From the NCBI GenBank assembly GCA_026545225.1, contig CM048845.1:65299033-65363032 (forward strand): DNA of 64,000 nt. The letters run 5' to 3'. Source of the stretch: Cornus controversa (lineage: Eukaryota; Streptophyta; Magnoliopsida; Cornales; Cornaceae). Below the pieces are notes generated by a model. It was not told the DNA's origin. It saw only the letters and a program-made list of their open reading frames with translations, and made no database searches. The first letter of the stretch is position 1; every line of letters begins with the position of its first letter. Positions 56,557 to 64,000 of this stretch are shown piece after piece. The position numbers and the translations under genes are program-made.

Positions 56557-56740
56557 CTGTGAAAACAGTAAACTTTCTTAGCAATAACAGAGAGAGAGAG
56601 AGAGAGAGAGAGAGGACTCCACCGGAGGAAAGGCCGACGAGTGAGAGGACACAATCCGAGCATTTTATTGAATTCAAAGTTCGCGAAGGTTCTCGTTTTT
56701 TCTGGTGATAGTTTCTCTCTTATATTTATATTATTTAAAA
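56557..56740 (-). promoter_or_regulatory. Probable 5' leader exon and promoter of the FAM32A-like gene
   Basis: On the minus strand a leader of about 140 bp with a CT run (56587-56614) ends at donor 'CACAG|GTACGA'. Upstream, 'aatataaatataagag' at about 56715-56735 could be the TATA box, which puts the start near 56695. CT-rich leaders followed by a first intron before the ATG exon are common in plant housekeeping genes. The exon is inferred; there is no transcript evidence here. Confidence 0.5.
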
Positions 56741-58479
56741 TATATATTTTATTTTATTTTGGTTTCAAGAATCATCTAGACTCTAGATATATATATATAT
56801 ATATATTTACGGGAGTCTCGAAACTCTCACGGTCTCTGTCGGATCCAAACGTCTTATTTTTCTAATAATTGTCCCTTTTATATTTATTATTTATTATTTT
56901 ATTTTTGTTTGAGGAATCATGTAGATTCTAGAGATCCATTGTTTTTTTACCTTTTTCCCATTCTCTTCCCTTCTTTTTATTTTTTATAGCAAATTATCTT
57001 CCTTTCTACTTAAATTAAGTTAAAAGCAATAATACTTTATTTTGATTTTTCACCTGAAAAACTAGTATGTTCTTTCTTTTGTCTGTTTTATATTTTATTT
57101 TGGTTTGATTGTTGGATTGATGAGTAATTGAAAAGAGATTATGAAATTTTGTTGAATATTAGTTGAACTTTTCGAAGATATTTATAATAAATTATTAGAG
57201 CACTTGATTTTGGAGAATGGTATTCACTGATGGTTATTTTAGACACATGACAAGTAATTAGAACATTATTTATTTATTTTTTATAAGCAACAAGTGAAAG
57301 AAAATTGTTTATCAAGCGAAAGAAAATTGTTTATCACGGAGAAGGAATTTTTTTTGAGAATCCGTTACTTTTCGTTATGTCAATGTTTCTAAGGTGTGTG
57401 ATAGAGTTAAAATAAAATTTTAGTTTTTGAGGAATTAAAAATATTTTAAATGCTAAGTGAGTAGTAGTTAATTTGTTGAGTATTAATCAAATTTTGTAAT
57501 GATAAATGTCAAGTAAACTTTACTCAAATGTTGTTTTGTAATCAATAAACTGTGGATGTATTTTGAAATGAATTAAAACATCATATAATCGTTACGTGAT
57601 TTATTCTAATTCTTCACTTACTTGTTATTTAGTGGTTGTGGAAAATGCTTCTTGAGAAAACTTGGCCATGTCAACTATATTAATTTGGTCATATTGTATA
57701 GACGATTGCTCCAAATGAAAGAGTCTCAAGTAGTAGTTTAGGGACCTTATTAGTCACGAAAGCAAATTAGAGTATTTCAACAGATATTTTGTTCAACAGC
57801 TAAAGATACTTTGCAAGCCTCAAAGGGAGGATAACTTGATGGATTTAGGAATTAACTACCAAACTAAATACCTCACAAAAATATTGAGAAAAAATAATTT
57901 AGAATCCAAGGACAACTCCGACTCTTTTCCATCACGTCATCGTAACATTATCTAATTGTCAGATTTCGTATCATGACTCAATTTTAAGTGATCGTCCTTC
58001 ACGATCATTGAGATGAAATCATGATAATCACTTAGAACCTAGACTTATATAAGCGTCGTGTGTTTTTGTTCCCAACTTGGGCAATGCACAAAGTGAATGA
58101 ATGTGGTTTTCAAGTCTTGGTGATAGTCTTCAACTCCTCATTATTCTAATTTATAGAAAAGATGTACTTAAAGGAGAAAGTATTGAATGTCTCTCGAGTA
58201 TCATCTTCCACTTACACATTCAATCGATGATGAATTGATATTTCTTATAATTAAAGAAAATAAAGAGTTTCATCCGTTGGATGTATAAGGGTTATCTCAT
58301 ACCCGTGGGGTATTTAATAATCTCTTGTACTTTAAAGAGTTTTTGAGCCTTCGACAGTTTATATGGACAAGTACTCACGGAAGGCTTAACTATGGAAAGC
58401 GAGCCCTCTAATCGAAACCTACACTAGAAGTGTTCATTGCCCTGGTCTTCAAATATGACAATGAATTTATAAACTCTCA
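56741..58479. other. No gene seen; AT-rich intergenic DNA
   Basis: Contains a TA run at about 56790-56806 and a 20-bp repeat 'gcgaaagaaaattgtttatc' near 57295-57343. No domain is recognised on either strand. Confidence 0.5.
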
Positions 58480-59110
58480 GAGTTATTGTTATCATTCCAG
58501 CTTATCTTTTAGCAGAGTTGTAACTCGGGTGGACCATTAAAGTTATTGTTACCATTGCAGCTTATCTTTTAATGGCTGCAACTCTGGTAAATTAGCGGGT
58601 TAAGGGATGTACAATTAAAGTTCAACTGATATATGAAATGTTCAATTCTAATTTAACCTTAAGCCGACCTCCAACCCTCACTACTTAACCCAAGTCCAAC
58701 TCATCCTTTAATTTTTAAACTCGAATTTGCACCTCGGATTGAGATTTGGGGTTAGAAAGTTAGGTTATTCATATGAGAAATTTTTACATTGAAAATTTAA
58801 AGTGATCTTTAAATTTAATAAAAATTTCTAAAAAATTATAAACAAATTATTACAAAATTACCATTCTTAAAATGTTAACATACAATAAATTAAAATTTAA
58901 ACAAAGAAGTTGAAACAAAAAAAGGTGATCAAAAATTAAATATTATATATAATATATTTAAAATAAAAAAATATGTATAAAAAGAATATCAAAATTTAGG
59001 TTCGGGTTGAACTCGAATTATTGGCATCTCAATCCAAATTCAACCTAATTATAAAAATGATTGTCTAAACCCATGAAAAATTAAACTTTCAAGTTGCACT
59101 CCTCTCTTTT
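58480..59110. repeat. Duplication and hAT-like decayed sequence
   Basis: 'ttattgtta.cattgcagct' and 'tatcttttaatgg' recur at 58483-58534 and 58539-58590. From 58610 to 59100, 'ccaagtccaactcatc' and 'ggttcgggttgaactcgaat' resemble non-autonomous hAT-like elements, but no ends are clear. Confidence 0.45.
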
Positions 59111-59320
59111 AGTGCAAGTGTTTGCCATCGGACATACAAACCCATTGGGATCATGCACCCACACATAGTAATTTAATTTAATTTAATTTAATTATTATTA
59201 TTATTATTTTGTAAATTTGCAAACCATCATGTTGAATGTAATGGTAGCATTAAAATATAAGTTAACATCCTATCCACCATTTTGCAGTTAGCAGCACCAA
59301 ATACAAAAACTCCAAGTCTA

Positions 59321-59450
59321 CTTCATTCAAAATTGAAAGTGCGTTCAATTTTGGATTAGCATACAGCTTAATTTAGAGTTTTTGCTTCATACAAAATTGA
59401 AAGTTGGGGTCAATTTTGGATTAGCATACAACTCGGTTTAGAGTTTTTCG
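59321..59450. repeat. Tandem duplication of a 64-66 bp unit
   Basis: 'caattttggattagcataca' and 'tttagagtttttg' occur in both units (59321-59384 and 59385-59450). A short AATTT-type repeat lies upstream at about 59171-59195. Confidence 0.85.
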
Positions 59451-59773
59451 CTTCATCCAAAAACTCGTGTCTGCCAACATATACAACAAACCGTCAGATT
59501 ACCAAAAATATGATTAGAATTGGTGCCCAACCGTTGTGGCAACTCTATATTTAGAACTATTGGGTTTAATACATATGATTAGGATTCTTGTTTGGTAATA
59601 TAGGAAGAGCAGTCTTAGAATTGTCAAAATTAGCAGCCTTCCCCAATTCAATCCACACACACACACACAGAGTATTAACCAGATTTCATGAAACAAATAA
59701 CTTCCAGTATTTTTGGCACCATTGTCAAGCCGCCAACAAGAAAAAACATAAGTTGTTCTATTAATTAGCACCA

Positions 59774-60100
59774 CTGTAGACACACCAGCTGCTGACACAT
59801 GGCGGGCCGACTTGGCACTTAATCTGATGGATCGTTATCACCAAAGCCCACCTCACGCTTAACCAGATAAGGCCCATCAAGGGTTTGAGGAACATCATTA
59901 CACCGGATCACTCAACACGGAAGAAGACAAAGCTCACAAAGATATTTGGGTGACGCAACGAGGGCAAGCCGGAAACGATGACCAAGACCTGAGAGTGGAG
60001 AGAGCTATATAAGAGAAATAGAGAAGAGAGAGAGAGGGTTCTGGTTTTGGAAGGGAAAAAAAAACAGCCTTGTGCAAAATAAAATAAGTCCGTTTCTGAC
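59774..60100 (+). promoter_or_regulatory. Promoter-like segment, possibly a solo LTR
   Basis: A locally GC-richer stretch starts TGTAGACACACC and ends TTTCTGACA, with a good TATA box 'gctatataagag' at 60006 and a GA-rich leader after it (60020-60045). TG...CA ends and a TATA box suggest a gypsy-type LTR. The flanking 5-mers differ (ACCAC, TATCT), so this is not proven. It could equally be the promoter of an unrecognised plus-strand transcript. Confidence 0.3.
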
Positions 60101-61800
60101 ATATCTGAGTGTGTAAGAATTTTTTAATTGAGTGAGAGCTTGAATTGCTGGAAAAGAATTTAAGTATCTACACCAACTGGCTTCTTTTTGTTCATGAAAT
60201 TGAAAATGGGCAAAAGAATCAAAATTAACAAATAAAAGTATCGAATCATTTTTAACAATTTGTAAATTTCACATGCACCTAAGCATATACCAACGGCACA
60301 TCCAACCCAATTATGGACCAGCTATAAGACCTTGATTAAGTTACCATTTTTCGATTTGATTATGAGAACCAAAATGTTCAATTGTTATGGCAGATACTGC
60401 TGCTCAAAATATTCTCAGACTAATCTATTTTCACCCTCCTTGGGCAAAGGAGACACTTCTCATATCATAGGCTCTGCAAGTACTTTATCTAAGGCTCCAA
60501 ATCAAGTAATCTAGCAAGTCCAAACTCAAATCAGAGATGCAGATGATCTGAAACAAAAGAGGACAAAGCATTCAAGCAATTCCATTTCCAGCTTAAGCAA
60601 AGAGGAAAAATTGAAAAATAGTGATACCTGTATAGTATGATCGTGATCAAGAGACGAGATTCTCTAGTGATGGTATTTTTGTCCTTTAAGAATGGTCCAT
60701 GCCCTATAAATCAAACCATAAAGCATTCATTAATCTAATTATTTAATTGAAGAATATGATACACAAGTAAAAACCTTCACATAATTGAGCATAGGTTTCT
60801 TAAGAAGTAACATTCAGGGATAAATAGGTCGACATGTGAGTTACACAGTCACCAATACTGAAGACTACCTGCTCAAGCAAAGGCAACATGGCATCTGCTA
60901 GCTACAGATCACATTGCTTCCTTGTGGCACTGTAACATTCCAAAGTAAGAACTCTAAGACTAAACTATTTCATCTTACCTGCAATGTGGTTCAATTTTTC
61001 GTCAACAAGCCTGATCTTTGGAATCAAGAACAATCAATTTCCCCACAAAATGCCACAGGGCTCCCTCTAGGACCACCTCAAATCCCTTTGGAGTTTCTAG
61101 ATTTAAAGAAGTAAAACCCATTTTTCATGAGTAGAACCTCTATGAAACCATGTTTTCCCCTATTTTTCAGCTGAGCTTCTAATAAGCATTTATGGACTTA
61201 CTTTCAGTACAACACATAACCATCTATTTCCTCTCGAAGCTCCTCCCCACTCCCCGTACTCAAGCACTTCCTTAGAAAAGGAGACCAATGGAACTTCATT
61301 TCTTGAGTTGAGCTGAGTAGAGTAGATTAATGGAATCTTTTGTTTCAACTTCTAATATAGTGGGTATCAATAGTCAGCTTGAAATTTATTTTCCTAATTA
61401 CCATTGGGCTGGGGCGGCACATTTCGCTCATTACCAATTGTTTACAAATCTGCAAGGTTTAGAATGAATTAAGTTTAGTTAGGATCCCCCGTTAGATTCG
61501 CCAAAGTGATAACCTTGGTATCTCCTAATGATTCGTGTACATCACAGAGGAGAAGTGGGAAGTATGGAAGAAATGGTTATTACCTTACAATTCAAATTTT
61601 AAGTTTAGGTTTGGAGGTAGACAAATTGTTCTTATAAAAGTGATTAATTGCATTCAGATCTGAAATGTCTGACAGTGTGAACTTATTAGCTGAACAACTT
61701 ACAACCTCACACTTTGTGTGTTGTAACATGTGTTGTGTCTTGAGAGTCACTGCCATATGTAAGTTGTAACAGCACAATCCCATTCACTGCAATATCACAC
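60101..61800. other. No gene recognised
   Basis: AT-rich sequence. Short frames at 60332, 60914 and 61592 match nothing I know, and no splice-linked exon set could be built. Confidence 0.45.
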
Positions 61801-61803
61801 AGA

Positions 61804-62352
61804 GTGAGGAGTTTCTACGACAAACTAACTTCAACAATTTCATCCTCATACGTACCATCCTCTTCATGGTTCAAACAATATCCAGACCTAGAACATAAGT
61901 CCATCCTAAGATTTGACCTCACCATGCTCTTCTTCATTTTTATCCATCTTTCTTGCTCATTCTGGCAATTTGATCCTCACAAGAATCTTGAGAACTTTGG
62001 GAAGCTTGGATTAGGGAGACCCCATGATTTGGGCGTTTTGTTGAATTGGTAAAACCAGCTATTGGGTTCTCTTGTTGCTGCTGCTGAGCTGCAAGGACAC
62101 CTGAGAATAAGCCTTAGCATCATCAGTTATCCTTGGTTCATGAGAAACCTGATTCTCGTTTGTTCACTGCTTCGAATGATCACTAATTTGGAGCTTCCAG
62201 AAACTAGCATGGTACCAGTTTGGTTTTTCATCACAGCTCAAGAAGCTTGTGCAAAAACATCAAGAAGAAAAATGAAATTTATGGGAAATCCAGCTAACAC
62301 TGGTCGCCCATTGCTCTCTCTTGCCAATGAATTCCGACCCATAATTCCTTGA
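61804..62352 (+). other. Two adjacent unrecognised open frames
   Basis: Frames of 82 codons (61804-62052) and 96 codons (62062-62352) lie 9 bp apart. The first has a hydrophobic stretch ('LTMLFFIFIHLSC'), the second 'ISLSIISYPWFM'. Base composition here is less AT-rich than around it. I recognise no family. They may be chance frames or remains of a transcript. Confidence 0.2.
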
Positions 62353-63830
62353 AGAGTTTTGGAGAGAAGCCCTCAACATCTTTGTTCCCATATATATATA
62401 TATATATATATATCTATGTTCCAACCCCTCTCAACCTCACTTTCTTCCACCAATCATCTTGTATAAAAGCGAGTGATCATTTTCTTTTTCCTTCTAACAT
62501 GAATGCATTATCAGAAGGTATAAGAAATTTGATATACATATTTCTTATCTTTGTCCAAAACATGCACATTGATTTTAAACTTAAATTTCTAAGCAGGAAG
62601 ATGAGAGCTTCTCTCTCTAGAATTCTCTATCCAAGGTAGACTCAAGCAAGATGGAACAATTCATTCAACACCAGATATTTGGAGGAATTTAGCTATTTTT
62701 CTAATGCGTTTGCTATTTATTTTCATATAGAGAAGCCAATTATTTATTGCAATGTATAGGTAAATGACTCCCATGTTGCATGTGGTACCGAAGTTGTAAC
62801 ATCCAAAAATTATTAGAATGATAAATGAGTAAAGCACTAAACAACTAAAACAATAGGAGATAAGAGCAAGAAATTTTCACAAAAGAAGGGGGGGGGGGGG
62901 GGGGGGAGGGATTCAAAGTGTAAATAAAAGAAGTAAATGGCAGAAGTATAAATATCAAAGTTAGTGGAGTCCGATCGATAGACTTATAAAGCTCAATCAA
63001 TAATAATGAGTTGGCATAAAACAGCTTAGTGATGACACGAGTGCCATTATGATTTGCCATAGTGGAATCGATTCATTGACAAGTGGAAGTCAATTAATCA
63101 AACTATTTTTTGTGGCAAAAAGAAAAAAAGAAATCAGGTGACAAGTGAGACACATATAAATTGTGTGATAAAAGAAAAAGTTAATGTAGCAATAATAGTC
63201 AAGCAAGAATGGCCTCTCAAGATTTAGAAAAAAATGTAATGGAAGAAGAAAGGTAAGAAAGCAAACTTATTCCATGTGCCTTTCATTTAAAAACACCAAA
63301 GGGTCTCCTTAAGGAATGTAGATGCTATTAGGACAACAGAAACTTTTTACGAACTTGATTTGGCAGTCACAAAGGAATATAAATCTAAAGTGGTGGAGAT
63401 CCACGTTTACAAAGTATTCTAAATAGGCCTTTAGCTTTGCAAGTTCATCTTGGAAGGTGCTCCTAGAACAAAGGAGTGCCTCCGCATCAAAAACCCTCAT
63501 GAAGTTAGGAGAATATGTTGTAATGTTCTCAAGTAGTGATGTATTTAGAGTCATTTCCTATACTGGTTTTTGTGCTTGTAGTTTTGTATCAAGTTCCTAC
63601 CTCACTGCAGAAGCGCAATTGAATCCTCCCCGCTCGAATCACCAACCTGAGAAGGTTACTCTCACTAGAGAGGAACCGGAGGTTTGAAGATTTGGGAACT
63701 GAGCCTTGTTAGATTGCATTAATCCGGCATGCCTCAATCTGCTTTGTGACCTCTTCCTTAATTTTGAGATGTCATGTTGTCCCAGAACACAACCCATTGA
63801 AAAGTCAAGCACAGATTAGTAGAGTAACAA
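62353..63830. other. No gene recognised; simple repeats
   Basis: Holds a TA run at 62391-62412 and a run of 19 G at 62888-62906. The frames at 63309-63687 on both strands match nothing known. Confidence 0.45.
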
Positions 63831-63935
63831 TGGCCAGTCACCTCTATCATTGACGGCCCCATCAACGTACATTTTCCAGCCAGGTTCGATGGATGTGAGA
63901 GGTACAATGCTAGGTTGTTTGTGAGCTCTTGGGTG
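63830..63935 (-). mobile_element. RNase H-like fragment, possibly from an L1 LINE
   Basis: The minus strand reads 'SIEPGWKMYVDGAVND', resembling the 'W.K.NVDGA' start of the RNase H domain at the end of plant L1 ORF2 (RVT_3). The match covers only about 25 residues and is then lost. The element may continue past the window edge. Confidence 0.35.
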
Positions 63936-64000
63936 TGCTAGGGTTTCATAACTATATATTTCTCTTTTAGTAATAAACATACTTATTGTTAGAGGGGTCT

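Noticed and set aside
62062-62352. 96-codon plus frame as a new protein
   Set aside because: No family resemblance, no promoter or splice support; left as unrecognised.

Overview
The window is nuclear DNA of a flowering plant, probably a eudicot. It is AT-rich, its split genes have GT-AG introns, and most of it is retrotransposon debris of types common in plants: Ty3/gypsy Tat and chromovirus LTRs, L1 and RTE LINEs, Copia remnants, Mutator- and hAT-type MITEs. There is no sign of bacterial, viral or organellar origin. The species cannot be read from the sequence.

Two host genes are supported, both on the minus strand. (1) A BC10/DUF266-type glycosyltransferase (Core-2/I-branching family) has its first coding exon at 8472-8849 and a second at 4976-5074. 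A likely 5' leader exon and TATA box lie near 9733-9870. The rest of the gene was not found and probably lies left of position 1. (2) A FAM32A-like gene is complete in coding sequence: exons 52409-52556 and 49602-49852 (132 codons), with a likely 5' leader exon at about 56557-56695.

Layout. 1-10 kb: the glycosyltransferase with long introns that hold an RTE LINE tail, a SINE-like piece and a 5'-truncated L1. 10-14.9 kb: AT-rich intergenic DNA with MITEs. 14.98-17.87 kb: a non-autonomous LTR element filled with two tandem arrays, one a very GC-rich 16-bp minisatellite. 19.2-33.2 kb: an old Tat-lineage Ty3/gypsy element with two solo LTRs inside it (both with perfect 5-bp target duplications), a 1-kb tandem array, two hairpins and an antisense ORF. 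The element itself appears to sit in an hAT-like MITE. 33.8-34.8 kb: a Copia-type TRIM. 35.4-46.7 kb: a second L1 carrying two chromovirus-type LTR insertions and a cluster of Mutator-like MITEs, one inserted in another. 46.7-47.6 kb: a long foldback element. 49.0-56.7 kb: the FAM32A-like gene, whose introns contain an RTE fragment, an LTR fragment and a young non-autonomous LTR element with intact target duplication. 57-64 kb: mostly unrecognised AT-rich DNA with small duplications and a weak RNase H-like fragment at the right edge.

I found no new multi-gene system. The most unusual items are the 16-bp minisatellite that is open in several frames, a 35-bp palindrome with LTR-like ends and a 5-bp target duplication inside an L1, the paired hairpins at 28.6-29.1 kb, the foldback element, and the MITE-in-MITE insertion. 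All boundaries and identities were judged by eye.
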